Positions 1 through 13,425 of a stretch of DNA of 64,000 nucleotides are shown piece after piece. Within the stretch, counting starts at the first letter, position 1. Each line of letters begins with the position of its first letter. This DNA is from Odiellus spinosus (taxonomy: Eukaryota > Arthropoda > Arachnida > Opiliones > Phalangiidae). The notes below the pieces were generated by a model. The model saw nothing but the letters and a program-made list of their open reading frames with translations, had not been told where the DNA came from and searched no databases. Made by a program: the position numbers and the translations under genes. The DNA is taken from the NCBI GenBank assembly GCA_963920705.1, contig OY987227.1, forward strand, positions 26,021,935 through 26,085,934. Reading direction: 5' to 3'.

Positions 1-505
1 ATTAAATTACTTAACTTTTCAGTCCAGATTATAAATCAATAGATTTGCTAAAAACACTCTTCATCGTGTTTTTTCTAAATTTCAAAAACGACCTTTAACT
101 TTAGATTTTTAAACGAATTAGTTATCTTTCTCAAAACGCGAGGTTTTTAAATTCAGCACTAAGTTTCTAAGCATTTCCATCTCCCTAATTTATTAAAATT
201 ACTACCATAATCTTCTCTATGGGTTTATAATAATTATATTGAAACTGATACAATCAGAAGCAGATAGGGTTCTTAGGCTTAAGCTCGTACAATCTTTGCT
301 AGTAACGGTTGTAATTGCATTGTTTCGGAAACTAATTATGATCTCTAATGACGGGTTCAATATCGTTAATTACATATTATAAACAGCATGACATGTTAGA
401 AATAATCTTTAAAGGACAAAATCTCATTAAATATTGGATTGGTTTTGGTAACAACACAATCTATAGTTATTTGCGTGTTGAATTGGCATCAAGTACGATA
501 AATGT

Positions 506-834
506 CAGAAGCCGATGAAACCCTCCTTTGAAGTCTACTACTCTAATGTTCGATATAGCGCTCCTCTCTGTATGGGTAAAATTCCCAATTTTACGAGATC
601 GGAGGGGTCCTATTTCATACCCCCCCCCCTGTCTAAATAAAATTGAAAATTCTCTCTCTCCACAAACGACGACGTTTTTTTGACGAACTCCAAGGCCGCT
701 CGACGAGCTCCCGCTCCGAAAACATCTACCGTTAGGAGGCGTACGAATCGCGCCTTTTGAGAATAACCCATACAGAGAGGGGTAGACAAGACCCGGGAGT
801 AATAGACTTCAAAGGAGGGTTTCATCGGCTTCTG
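506..834 (+). mobile_element. Family A MITE, copy 1
   Basis: A 329-bp non-autonomous DNA element, terminal inverted repeats starting CAGAAGCCGATGAAACCCTC, flanked by 7-bp duplications TAAATGT. It carries no gene; the short frames inside are shared by all copies and by both strands. Confidence 0.93.
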
Positions 835-1730
835 TAAATGTTTATAATAGTATGAAAAACGTAATAAGACTTCGTAAAAAAATGGTAACAGCGTTACTTT
901 TCCTTCAAGGTAGATATTTCCTTTCCCAGGACATGGAATTTTTTTTTTTTTTTTTTTTGAATAGAGGGTACAGTACGTGCTACACTCGGAATGGCTTCTT
1001 TTATACTTACACCGTCTATTTATCGTGTGATCTCTGTCGCACTCCGTCTCCGAGAAGCCATCCAAGTCCGAAGCTTCTTGAGTATCAATCCTCGTCGCCA
1101 AGCAACCAACTTCGTCGGCACTCGGCGATTCGGACAGATCGCTACGTACAAACAGACCAGGAGAAAGAGTTCAGCACCACGGAGACCGAACCGAGCCAGG
1201 AGTGAAACGGGACCAGCCAGGAAGAGAAGAGGCGATAAAAAGAGTGAAGGGAAAGAGACGGGACAGAGAAAAAGAGGAGGAAGAGAATAGAAGTGAGTGA
1301 AGAAAAAAAAAAAAAAAAGTCGGAAGAATTTTTCGACCATAGCTCAAATTCCAATAACACCAGAGTGCGCGTAGAAAAGCCACGCCGGGAGGAATGTCTC
1401 TAGACTAAAATACATGTATTAAGTATCAAAGGGTAATACTGGGGATACTGGGGAGATAGAAAAATGCGGTGTACGAGCCTACAACACCAAAGAAAATGAG
1501 TCGGGCAAGAGCGGGAGAAGGAGAAAAAAAAAATAAACTGTACATCTATCAAATAGCTCAAGAATGTTTTTGGGAGAAGCAACTTCCGGAAACTAGACCT
1601 ATAAGCCATTTTACTACTATCCCAGTCCCAGAAGGGGAGGGGGGCGAAGTTCGGACTAACCCTAAAGCGAAGTTTTAGAGGTTTTACAAACTTTTTTCAA
1701 GGGAGAGTGAACGAGACTTTTAAGCCTAAA

Positions 1731-2046
1731 CAGAAGCCGATGAAACCCTCCTTTGAAGTCTATAACTCCCTGGTCTTGTCTACCCCTCTCTGTATGGGTT
1801 AGTTTCAAAAAGCGCGATTCGTACGCCTCCTAACGGTAGATATTTTCGGAGCGGGAGTTCGTCGAGCGAATAAAAAAAAAAACGTCGTCGTTTTTGGAGA
1901 GAGAGATTTTCCAATTTTCCGTAGTCAGGGGGTATGAAGTAGGACCCCTCCGATCTCGTAAAATTGGGAATTTTACCCATACAGAGAGGAGCGCTATATG
2001 GAACATTAGAGTAGTAGACTTCAAAGGAGGGTTTTATCTACTTCTG
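1731..2046 (-). mobile_element. Family A MITE, copy 2
   Basis: 316 bp, inverted orientation relative to copy 1, flanked by GCCTAAA on both sides. The left end is CAGAAGCCGATG but the right end is the TAG variant (ATCTACTTCTG). A short internal deletion with an A-run replaces part of the centre. Confidence 0.93.
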
Positions 2047-4429
2047 GCCTAAATTACGTCAAGAAATTTAGATAAAATGGATTCGTAAGAAACAATAGCG
2101 AAAATTGTTGGTAAGCTTCAATTTAAGGTTATATAAAGATTCCGTTTCGAGTTGGTAGCGAGTGTAAAGTTAGTTTACCCATCGCCTCTTTGATATAGTA
2201 CTATGTTTAAAGGTATCTCCGTAGGTTTTCCGTATGCTGCCAAGTCGAGGTGTAATTGTCTATAAACGATGATCGCCTTAAAATAACCTTCCTCAATAAC
2301 TTTATTAATATTTTACCCTTAATAAGGATAGTTTCTAATTTCAGGATTTATCTAGAAATTAAAAATAAATTGGGAATTAATTAAAATGAACTGAGATCCA
2401 TCCTTTAAAAAAAAAAATCTAACGAGAATAGTTTCACGAGTCTAATTAAAAGTGTTGGCTATCTTTCGCGAGACATTCTGATGGCAATTCCTTATACAAC
2501 CCGACCCGACCGTTTTCCATCGAGGCCTTATAGGAAAAGCTAATTTGTCAAGTAAGCTTCGCCATAAGGAAAAATCTGGACAAAGAAACATCAATTTCTT
2601 TAATAGCCCAATTATTTTTAGAAAAGCTTTCACTCTAATGACGCAAAAAGGGGATTCGAGAGAAATAAAAAGGCATCGAGGACCTCGTCGCCCGCGCCTT
2701 TCTTCGCAACAATACACCATCGTCTCTTCCCTTTTCAGAGTTGTTGGTTTTTTTGTTTTTTTCTTCAACCTCGCGGTGATTAATTGATTTACTTTCGTTT
2801 TTAAAATCATTAAAAGGAATTATGGGTAGGAGTTTATCATAAAAGACTCTCTTCACTACGCTTATGTTTTTGTATCGAAAAATCTGACGAAGAATGGATT
2901 AGTCGATAAACCCGGTGGAATTTTAAGTTCACATCTAACAGTTTTAAAGGCTAATGTTACACGGGTTGAGAAATCGCGTTTAGAACACGTACTAGTACTT
3001 GAAGCTAACTTTAATGTCATTACGTACCTATCATAACTACGGGGTTAAAACTAGATATTTTTGTTACAAAGTGTATTATGAAATGTCATCGTGGGAGAAT
3101 ATGGCTACGTGATACAACTAGCTAAAATATCGTAACCAAGATAAATAAGTTAAAGTAATTAGGTCAAAATCCTAGAATCACTGAACCTGTGTCCTGTGGG
3201 ATTCTGGGAGATTTAACATTGAAATCTTAAGAACAACTTTGAAATCTCGAAAACTATTCCGAAAATCATAAAATCTCGTAATCAAAAAGTGTCCGACCCC
3301 TTGTACTTATGTTCAATTTATGTACTTATGTTACAAGTCTGTAAAATAATCCCAAGTTTATCAAAGATATCAGATGGATTAACAGTTAAAATATTATGAT
3401 TCGAATAGTAATTATCAATGTCCTGGCAATGGAAATTAAAACCTAATGTGAACATAAAAGCTTGGATTATAAATTGAGCTATAAATAAAGTTTCCGACGA
3501 AATCTCCGCTAATTTAGGCAATTCATAAACTAAAGCAGTACTAATCTAAAATTTAACTTTATCATTCCAACATTAATTCTCGTATTAAATTCGTTAAACG
3601 AAGTTAATTAACGGTCAATTTAAAGACTAAATGTAGGTGTAATTAATTAACATAGATAGGCCGCCTTTATCTTTTAATTCTAAAGGCGGAACCGAACATT
3701 CTCGAAAGGGCAAGAGAAATCTAATTTTTGGCCGACGGTCAATTGACGAAGAATGATGTCCGCGAAAGACCTTCGGAGCGTCAAAACGAAATCGTTCACC
3801 CGTTGCGGCGGATTCGAAATCGGGAAGCGCAATCGACAGTGCAATGCGGGCAAGACCGACTATTATTATTCCAAGGGGTAGGGTGACGTCCAATCTATAT
3901 ACGAATACTCCGTTAAATCCTTGGAAAGGACCTACATTTCGCTTCCTCGCTAGGTGGCGAGTATTACAGAGCCCAGCCACTCTTCCCTTCCTCGCCTTTT
4001 AACAATTTATGGCCTATAACTCTGGCTTAATGTATGAACGCATTATCCGCGAGCGCGACTTCACGCCACAATGACTCTAAAGATCGGTCAGAGATATACG
4101 AGGTTTCGTTTTCTATTTTTGTCACCTTTGAACCCTCATTTCCCTCCCTTGAACCTCGAAAAAATTACATACCTATTCAGACTGCGAAAACGGTGTAACT
4201 GGTTTATGAGTAAATGTTGGGTAGTCATACTTAGAACGTGTTCTAACGTTTTGTAGAGCATATTATAGGTTTACAGGCTCGTCGTTAGTGCCGGTTCGGT
4301 CTTACCATAAACTAGCTAGGCCCTACTAAGAATTGAGTTTGGCCCTAAGTATGTTAAGTCCCGCTTAAAATAATTCCCATAAATAAAATTAAGTTCACCG
4401 ACTTTCCTATAAGAAACTGCAGAAGCCGA

Positions 4430-4756
4430 TGAAACCCTCCTTTGAAGTCTATTACTCCCGGGTCTTGTCTACCCCTCTCTGTATGGGTTAGTTTCAAAAC
4501 GCGCGATTCGTACGCCTCCTAACGGTAGATATTTTCGGAGCGGGAGTTCGTCGAGCGAATATCTCTAGCAGCCTTGGAGTTCGTCCAAAAAACGTCGTCG
4601 TTTGTGGAGAGAGAGAATTTCCAATTTTCCGTAGACAGGATGGATGAAGTAGGACCCCTTCTAACTCGTAAAATTGGGAATTTAACCCATACAGAGAGGA
4701 GCGCTATATGGAACATTGGAGTAGTAGACTTCAAAGGAGGGTTTCATCTACTTCTG
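4430..4756 (-). mobile_element. Family A MITE, copy 3
   Basis: 327 bp, flanked by GAAACTG duplications. Its two ends are of different types: GCCGATG left and CATCTAC right. Confidence 0.93.
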
Positions 4757-5220
4757 GAAACTGTCATGTTCATTTAAGATTTGTTTACTTGACTACGATA
4801 ATTTCACCCATTTTGAAATCACGTGACAGGTTCTGAACGTTTACTTATATTGACCCAGATTTAAATATCCTGTCAAATATTTCCTTGATCTTCTCGTTTA
4901 ATTTTATCATTTACAGACTTTTCCCATTTTGCAATCAGACATAGCCATGTCGTTTTGATCCAATTTGAAATTTCTAAGCCTTTCCCACTGACCCAGATTT
5001 TCAAATTCAATATCCTTTCTCGTAATTTGGAAAATTACCAGACTACTGTTTAACTTTAAGAACTTGGAAAGAATTAACTTGAATTTGAGTAAACTACTTT
5101 ATATCTAAAGACTTACGTTTTTGTTTTAATTAAGCTTTAATGCTAAAGTGGGGTGGCTAGAGTGGAGGAACTCCGTCTTAGTTGCTTATTATGGAGCTTT
5201 AATATGGGCATGGTGGTTAA

Positions 5221-5655
5221 AGGGAGGATGCAACCTAACAACAAGTGATTTTTTATCGATTGCTTATTGTTTAAATAGGCCTAATCCACTATTTAAAAAA
5301 TTTACAAACCAATATTAAACTAGAAATAAATTTAAAACTTAACCTGAAAATAGGCTTAGTGGGATTCATGGAGGTCCTGATTTCCTCGCGTGTAAGGTCT
5401 AGCGACCAATCGTGCGCGACGTAAGTCTCGTGGAGATCTCGCGTGAACGACGGGCCTTTTGCTCATTGGTCGCTAGACCTTACACGGACGCGATTCAGGA
5501 TCTACATGAATCCCGCTAAGCCTATTTTCAGGGTAAGTTTTAAATTTATTTCTAGTTTAATATTTGTATTGTAAACTTTTTATCGGTGGATTAGGCCTAT
5601 TTAAACGATAAGGAATCGATAAAAAAAGCACTTGTAAATAGGTGGCATTCTCCCT
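5221..5655 (-). mobile_element. Foldback TTAA element (family D), copy 1
   Basis: About 435 bp, nearly one long palindrome: arms of roughly 200 bp start AGGGAGGATGCAACCTAA and meet around a loop of about 60 bp. Left flank TTAA (5217-5220), right flank TTGA, so the duplication is decayed. TTAA targets are used by piggyBac and Kolobok elements. Confidence 0.85.
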
Positions 5656-8273
5656 TTGATGAAGGCGCTTTTTTAAAAAAATAGAAACAAAGAGCCTATA
5701 AATCCGCATATATATTCGTATTATTTCAGAAATTTCTTAACTTAAATATGACATTTTCAAAACATACTACGTTTTAGAACTCCATTGGGGCAAATGGTAC
5801 ATTAATTCGGTACGAGGTCGGCATCTCTCACTCACGTATCTCGTACAGCAACGTTAGGGAGAAGGAAAAACTTCGATCATATCTCGGTGACAAGCCAGTT
5901 TTTGGCCATTGCCCGAAATGGTATTTTCTCGCTTACATTCCCAACGCGTCTCAAATAGGCCTCGTTTTTTGAATTACAAGTAATAAAGAGAAAGGCAGTG
6001 AGAAAAAAATAACCTAAGATGACTTCATTACGCGTATTCGCTGTATCCATTCTTATATACCTTTCACCGTATTGTATGTAAGTCAGCGAACACACCAGGA
6101 GACTGAATGGGCCAAAAAAATAAAAAATAAAAAAAATAAATTTGAAACCCCTTTTCAGCGCGAATAAAATATGTGAAATCTAGCACTGAAAAATGGTTTC
6201 CTTATTCGATGATGTCCCTATGGCACGCTATAAAAATTGGTCAGATAGATCTGTTTTTGTCCCCTTTTTCTCCTCCCCCTAGCTTATAATGCTCGCCGTC
6301 TATCCTATAGCGAAGTTTCCAACGTGTCTGGCCGAAGGCTGAAATTTTAGATATATTTTTTTTCATTTCAGATATATAAGGTCCGTCGCTAAAGGATGGG
6401 GAAATTTAATATCGATTTTCAAAGGATAGATACGCAACGCCGCCTACAAAAATGATTTCAATGTCCTTACGAAAACGGTTTTGCTTGAAATGATTAAGTT
6501 TTTTTTTTTTGGATATGACAATGAGAAAATAAAACCGATCAGTTTGTCAAACAAATGCGTTTTGCTCCCTTCTTTAATATATCTGAACATCAACCAATCT
6601 GGTTAATAACATTTATATAATGTCAAGGGAAAGGATGGGTGGTTTTCTTCCCCATACCCTTAAATTTAGGGCTAGCTGGAAATTGTATTGTGTAGTGAAA
6701 ATGATCAGAGTATTTATAATATTATAATACAAATCTATAATATTATCAATTAACGCTCCCAACAAGTATATTTTGAACGATATACTAATCATTTGAAATA
6801 TATATAAAAGAGATAAATTTATTTGAGAAATTCGGTATTAGATTCTATGTCCAACTATGACATTTTAATTGGTGTACAAGGCTCTAGTTTTGATTGTACT
6901 AGAGTCATAACGTAAGCAGGAACGTTTTTAGTATTAACAAAGGATGTAATCCAGGGTTGCCACAGTAATTTTTTAAGGTTCAAATTCCCTGACTTTTCCA
7001 GGTTTTTCCCTGACCTTTTCCAACGATTTTCCCTGACCGTTTCAGCTAATACTACCCAATTTTTAACCTTTTATTTTTTATATAATCGCGTTCGCCAAAC
7101 TTTTTGCACGAATATCTTTGTTCTAATCTATACAACTGACACTGTCAGCTGAGAATCTTTTCTACAGATAATGATTGCAATTTCCTGGCTTCTTGAAATA
7201 TCTTAAAATTCCCTGAAATTTTTAAAATATCTTAATTTCCTCACTTTTCCTGACTTTTTTGGTTCATTTCCAAATTCCCTGACTTTTCCCTGACCTGTGG
7301 CCACCCTTTTTATACAAATTAAAATTAAAAATCCATCAATAAATCATTCCTAAAATTATGATTCAAACGGTCCTATTTTCAAGCTTCATTATACTGTGGT
7401 TTTTTACTCAAGATATTAAATTCAGATACCATAGAATAATTGTCGCCAAATTAAAATAAGGTCGCGTGCAAATTTCGGTTAATTAAGAGTCCCCGATTCT
7501 AATTTTGGATCTGACAATTCAAACTTAGTTTTTTTTTTTAACCATGTCATTCAAAGAACAAAGAACATTTTGGTTGGACAATTACACGAAGGCGCGTTAA
7601 TTGGTGCAGTGTCTCAGGTTGAAAAAATGACGTTACACCCCTCAAAATTATCAAACAAACAAACCCTAGAAACGAGTGTTAGAAATAAATCAAAAGGTCT
7701 GGTATCATATAACGAGGGCGATAAATTAATTACGTCTAATACTAGAACTATAACGCAATTAAGATTATATATCTTTCAATTACGATGATTTACGATCCGG
7801 CAAAAGAACGCGAAAAGTTAAGGGGAGGATAGCCAGCGAGGACCTAAATGACAAGTAAAAGTATGTATAAGGACACATTGGAAACGGCGGCGAAAAGCCC
7901 GATGCAAGCTTCGCTTAACAACGCGGAGTTAATTTGTCACCCGTAAAATAATTGGATCTACCCGTCTTCCACACAATCACCGACAAAGAACAACCAAAAT
8001 AATTCGGCCTCATATTCCTACTAATATTAATAATAATACGAAACAAGATGGGGTTGTTAAGGTAATAATAGTTCCTCCCACGCCATATTTACGTTTTGGC
8101 GACCTAAAACCTGTCATCTATTTGTCTTCGTAACTATTCCCAGAACAGTAAAGCCGAGTTCTCAATAGAGACGTTATGACCGTTTTAGAAAGGTCAAATT
8201 ATTAAGTTACCGTGGGGTAACAACTTCAGTAATTTAGTCTATAATATGAACAGTTTCCTCTAATAAGAGGGAC
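5656..8273. other. Non-coding stretch
   Basis: Apart from the hAT-like element at 6952-7307 this is AT-rich sequence with homopolymer runs. I see no exon or RNA gene. A GC-richer patch at 7800-7990 was examined on both strands without result. Confidence 0.5.
6952..7307 (+). mobile_element. hAT-like non-autonomous element with CCCTGAC repeats
   Basis: Ends CAGGGTTGCCACAG and (complement) AGGGTGGCCACAG, a form typical of hAT ends. Inside are irregular repeats of TTCCCTGACTTTTCC. No clear 8-bp duplication was seen. The same motif is amplified as a minisatellite at 57660-58275. Confidence 0.5.
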
Positions 8274-8611
8274 CAGAAGCTGATGAAACCCTCCTTTGAA
8301 GTCTATTACTCCCGGGTCTTGTCTACCCCTCTCTGTATGGGTTAGTTTCAAAAAGCGCGATTCGTACGCCTCCTAACGGTAGATATTTTCGGAGCGGGAG
8401 TTCGCCGAGCGAATATCTCTAGCAGCCTCGGAGTTCGTCAAAAAACGTCGTTGTTTGTGGAGAGAGAGAGAATTTCCAATTTTCCGTAGACAGGGGGTAT
8501 GAAGTAGGACCCCTCCGATCTCGTAAAATTGGGAATTTTACCCATACAGAGAGGAGCGCTATATGGAACATTAAAGTAGTACACTTCAAAGGAGGGTTTC
8601 ATCGGCTTCTG
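8274..8611 (-). mobile_element. Family A MITE, copy 4
   Basis: 338 bp, flanked by GAGGGAC duplications. The right copy of the inner repeat has a T-to-C change (ACACTTC for AGACTTC). Confidence 0.93.
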
Positions 8612-8704
8612 GAGGGACTAACTATTAAAACATCGTAAAAAGATGTGCTTCATTGATATCTTATTGTATTAACAATCTTATCGTTAGGGACTACGATTAC
8701 CAGG

Positions 8705-8840
8705 CCTGGATTAAGTAAATTCAAGGGCTTCTGCCTTTTGGGGTTCCTAAAATTATAAAATAGGCATGACATAAGCCATACAAAAACACATTTCCTGTTA
8801 TTGTGGCCCGTAAAACTGCACGTACCACACTTAATCCAGG
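8705..8840. repeat. Short inverted repeat, MITE-like
   Basis: CCTGGATTAAGT at the left and its exact complement ACTTAATCCAGG at the right, 136 bp in all. No flanking duplication was recognised. Confidence 0.35.
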
Positions 8841-9534
8841 TTTAATCCTCACTACAACATAACTACATACAGCAAAGGTTTTGTATCTATAAAATAAAAA
8901 TGGGAAAAATCAAAACTTATAGTTGTTCCTAAAATAAGTACGAGATGACAAGAAACGAGCAGTATATGTGGGAAAAGCATCCTGGGAAGTTTTCTAATTA
9001 ATCTGTCGAAAACAGCAAAGTGGGCTTGGAAGGAAAGGTGGGAAGTTCTAGAGAAACTACGTTTACAGCATACCTGTGGTAATACATTCCCAGCGATTGC
9101 CGACATAGTTCTCTTTCGGCGTTAGACATCACTAAAGCTTCGCACTCTTCTTTTACGAAAAATAGTCATAAGCACGCACGGAAGAAACGAGATAAAAGAA
9201 GAGAAAGACAGAAGAAAAAAAAACAGAAAATTAACGTCAGGGTGACGTAAAAATTAACGCGCGGTAAAAAGAAGAACAAAAAGACTGACTAAACGAAAAA
9301 GGGATGCCAGATATTTTTAATATAAATAGAATATGGGATTTGAAGTGTAAAACAAGAGTTTGAGAAAAATGAAGGAAGAACGTGTACGTGTAATAATAGC
9401 TACGTTTAATAGTACAAGTCTTGTTAACGTGTCAGAACACGGTTTGTACTCAGTTTTCATAAATTCTTGAATTATCATTGAAAAGAATGCGCAAGAATCC
9501 CCATTGATTGGCCATGCAGCGTAAAGGGTTGTTA

Positions 9535-10008
9535 CAGAAGACGATGAAACCCTCCTTTGAAGTCTATTACTCCCGGGTCTTGTCTACCCCTCTCTGTATG
9601 GGTTAGTTTCAAAAAGCGCGATTCGTACGCCTCCTAATACCCTTTTCAGATGAGGCGTAACTAGCCGGTTTAATCAGATTTAACCGTGGTTTATTCACGA
9701 TTAACCGAGGTTTATTGAACTGAGAAGGCTATTTAAACCACGGCTAATTACGCCTCGTCTGAAGAGGGTATAACGGTAGATATTTTAGGAGCGGGAGGTC
9801 GTCGAGCGAATATCTCTAGCAGCCTCGGAGTTCGTCAAAAAAACGTCGTCGTTTGCGGAGAGAGAGAATTTCCAATTTTCAGTAGACAGGGGGGTATGAA
9901 GTAGGACCCCTCCGATCTCGTAAAATTGGGAATTTTACCCATACAGAGAGGAGCGCTATATCGAACATTAGAGTAGTAGACTTCAAAGGAGGGTTTCATC
10001 GGCTTCTG
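9535..10008 (-). mobile_element. Family A MITE, copy 5, split by a second MITE
   Basis: 474 bp including a nested 133-bp Harbinger-like MITE at 9638-9770. Flanked by GTTGTTA duplications. Removing the insert and one TAA restores a normal family A length, so the order of events is family A first, Harbinger-like second. Confidence 0.93.
9638..9770 (+). mobile_element. Harbinger-like MITE nested in family A copy 5
   Basis: 133 bp with inverted repeats of about 30 bp: TACCCTTTTCAGATGAGGCG left, TACCCTCTTCAGACGAGGCG (complement) right. Flanked by TAA at 9635-9637 and 9771-9773, a 3-bp TWA duplication typical of PIF/Harbinger. No coding capacity. Confidence 0.85.
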
Positions 10009-11732
10009 GTTGTTATTATAGTGAATAATATAATTTGTTAGAGAAATTGCTAAAATACGGGCGAGTAAATAAAGATCTGGCATCCCAGTGAAAGTTCTAC
10101 GTAAGAATGTTACATAATATTAATTAGAATTTAGTTCAGGGAATGAGAAAAAAGGTTTTGAGACGAAAGCTGCTTATCTAACTTGAATTGCGATGAAGAA
10201 GTAAAGACAATAAGAAAAATGAATTCATAAATACGAAGGATAGGAGGAAAAAAAAAAAAAAAAAAAAAATGAAACAGAGGTTGAAATAGTGAATTTTTTC
10301 AAGCGCATTCTTTTTATTTTTACACTATCGTAAGCAGGTGCGAGTATATACTATAATTCAAGAGGAGTTGACATAATTACAAAGCCTGAGGCGGACTGAT
10401 ACGCGATGTTAATGATCGTAAAGAAGAAAGTAGCGAATATCAACTCTTTTTGAATATAAATTAGTATATATAGAATATAATTGATGCGGGCTTACTTTTC
10501 TCGTTGTCGCCGACTAAAGGCAACCTTAAACCCGAAGGCCTCGTAGTCCATAATCTAGAATACTGATGGCCCGAACATTGAAGATCCGAACGCTTCGTAT
10601 ACATGAACCCAAAGACAATAGGAAAAGGAAAAAAAGGAATGAAAAGAGAAATAGAATGGAACGAGTTGGAAGAAGATGGGGAAGGAAAAAAAAAAGTAAT
10701 TAAATTTCAGACACACAAATAGTAATGAGAAAAAGACGACAGTACTGGGAAAAAAAGCAACACAACCTCCTCAGAGTCGTGGAATCTTATAATTTCGGAG
10801 GTGAAATTCTAGGGGCTTAAAAGAGCAGGTCTTTTGGTAATCAAGAATTTAATAAAAAATGTTAAGAAATTTAGTTTTTTTTTTTACTTTTTTTTCTGTT
10901 GCAAATTACGAAGGAACGTAAATACGCCTTTACTTAGAAGAATTCCCATCCCTTCTAAAGTTATAATCCATTGTACAGTAATAAAAGATTAAGAAGAGTG
11001 CCGAAGTTTTAAAAAAAAAGTTGTGAAAAAAAGTTTGAATCTTGAAGTCGGATTTTAAAGAGGAGGATTTTTAACCATCTAGCTTTTTTTTTTTTTTTTG
11101 GAGGGTTTGTTTGATTTTTTTTATTCGCGTATAGTTCTTGCGTGCAAACCCCTATCTTTTAAAAGCTATAATTCGTCTTATGCAAATAATGAAATAAAAA
11201 AAAAGGGGGCGGGGTTAAAATGTGGATTGTGTTAAGTGCCTCTCATTTCAATTATTTTTTATCTTAAATTTAACAAACGCTTCGTGGAATTCAAAGTGCA
11301 TTTCACTACGAAATCTTATTTTTTTCCTAATTTTTTTTAAATTAAAACTTATTTTTTATATAAAATAAGAAAATACCTAGATATTTGGTTTTGCATATCA
11401 ACCTTTTTGGTGCTACATGTTTTAGGAATTATAGATCTACCGTATTTAAAGCTATTTCAATATTCGACCACGAGTAAAATATTTAAGAAGTATTATAAAT
11501 ATATATAAATATTTATACACAAAAATAGGGTTATTCAAATCAAGTTTTTTAAAACTATTAAAGGTCGTGTTAATAAAAGATTATGTAAGACTTAGTTTTG
11601 GATGCATTCGTGCATTACTCGGCCCCCATACGGTTACATTAGAGACCTCTAAATCTTGCCATTTCATTATCTGATTTGTTTTATTTTGGCTGGATCTTTT
11701 TAAAGTTAATACGTTAGTATTTTGAATATCAG

Positions 11733-12070
11733 CAGAAGTAGATGAAACCCTCCTTTGAAGTCTACTACTCTAATGTTCCATATAGCGCTCCTCTCTGTAT
11801 GGGTAAAATTCCCCAATTTTATGAGATCGGAGGGTTCCTACTTCATACCCCCTGTCTACGAAAAATTGGAAATTCTCTCTCTCCACAAACGACGACGTTT
11901 TTTGGACGAACTTCGAGGCTGCTAGAGATATTCGCTCGACGAACTCCCGCTCCGAAAATATCTACCGTTAGGAGGCGTACGAATCGCGCTTTTTGAAACT
12001 AACCCATACAGAGAGGGGTAGACAAGACCAGGGAGTAATAGACTTCAAAGGAGGGTCTCATCTACTTCTG
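11733..12070 (+). mobile_element. Family A MITE, copy 6
   Basis: 338 bp, flanked by ATATCAG duplications. Both ends carry the TAG variant (CAGAAGTAGATG). Confidence 0.93.
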
Positions 12071-13086
12071 ATATCAGGCTACAGCTTCAATAATTTAGGA
12101 AACGACTGTGAAAATATACGACCATAATTAGCCCAACTACTCGCTAATTATAGTTAATTACATAGACCTCAAGTATCTCGCTACTCGCTTTATATCTTGA
12201 GAAGTAAAGTTTTACGACAGTTGGAAAAATCGAGCATTAATGAACATTAAGATTGTGTTTAAGAAACTCCGTGTTTACAGCTAAAAGAAAAGCATCTTAA
12301 GCCATAATCGTAGTTTACATAACTTTGATCTTATTTCAAAGGTTTATAGACGATGCTCGGCACTTTTCTAAACACTGTATAAAAGCTATATTCAAAATTA
12401 AAATGTTATAATGATAATTAACATAATGTAACGATCTACCTGCCATTACCCTTTATAAGTCTCAGCCAATCATCTCGTTGCCCAGTAACGCTTTACATGG
12501 AAGGTATCGCGTATTGGTGTACTCTTCAAATGAGTCAATTATATTGTTATTAAAGCTAAACTAAATTAACGCATTTTAAGATCAAATGTTTGCTATCCCG
12601 CCTTTACCTTTTAACTAAAGCTGTCGTCGTACATTCATAAATACAACTAACATTCGAAATAAATTTATTTCCCTGGGGGAGTTTTAAATAAATGTTTCAA
12701 AAGCGCAAACACGGAGCGTGCGTTTCCCCAATATTTGATATCTGAATTTCCAATCGCATTTTTAATACGAAATACGAATCAAGCCTCATTAAGCGATGAT
12801 GATGTTGGTATAAGCGTTCGATGAGGAGACCCAAAACCTTTCCTTTTAGTTCCCGTAAAATGAATTTCGCCAGGTAAGGGGTCGCCTTAAAAGGATATTA
12901 TTCTTAAAAATTGAGATATTATATACCCGATAAAAGTTCGGGTATAAGTATAGGAAAATAGGATTTTTTTATCGATTTATAGGAAATTATAGAAATATAG
13001 GACACTATAGGATTCAAATATGAAGTTAACATGCTTATAATTTATATAAATCAAAGTGGCGTTACGATGGAACAATAACATATGAC

Positions 13087-13425
13087 CAGAAGCCGATGAA
13101 ACCCTCTTTTGAAGTCTACTACTCTAATGTTCCATATAGCGCTCCTCTCTGTATGGGTAAAATTCACAATTTTACGAGATCGGAGGGGTCCTACTTCATA
13201 CCCCCCTGTCTACGGAAAATTGGAAATTCTCTATCTCCACAAACGACGACGTTTTTTTGACGAACTCCGAGGCTGCTAGAGATATTCGCTCGACGAACTC
13301 CCGCTCCGAAAATATCTACCGTTAGGAGGCGTACGAATCGCGCTTTTTTGAAACTAACCCATACAGAGAGGGGTAGACAAGACCCGGGAGTAATAGACTT
13401 CAAAGGAGGGTTTCATCGGCTTCTG
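13087..13425 (+). mobile_element. Family A MITE, copy 7
   Basis: 339 bp, flanked by ATATGAC duplications; both ends are the CCG variant. Confidence 0.93.

Larger units (their letters stand above)
1..5220. other. Left flank: no supported gene
   Basis: AT-rich DNA with family A copies 1-3. Two less AT-rich stretches stand out. At about 990-1292 a plus-strand block ends in a donor-like GAA/GTGAGT and could be an untranslated first exon of another gene (weak). At about 3660-4020 there is an open minus-strand frame of 117 codons without recognisable similarity. It is unclear whether this region is still within the Dscam gene. Confidence 0.4.

Noticed and set aside
610-1101. Open frames of 60-163 codons inside family A elements and their edges, recurring across the window on both strands
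   Set aside because: The same peptide fragments recur in every MITE copy, on both strands, with no conserved start or domain. They reflect repeat sequence, not a protein under selection.
3627-3980. 117-codon minus-strand frame in a less AT-rich block
   Set aside because: No recognisable domain, no convincing splice sites, and no continuation into another exon.
8960-9140. Possible minus-strand exon with a CAG/GTATGC donor near 9074
   Set aside because: An open stretch exists, but no similarity to Dscam tails, no strong acceptor and no phase link to 15217 could be shown.
10495-10620. Possible minus-strand exon ending GAAAA/GTAAGC
   Set aside because: Donor-like sequence and an open frame, but no acceptor at a suitable place and no recognisable protein.
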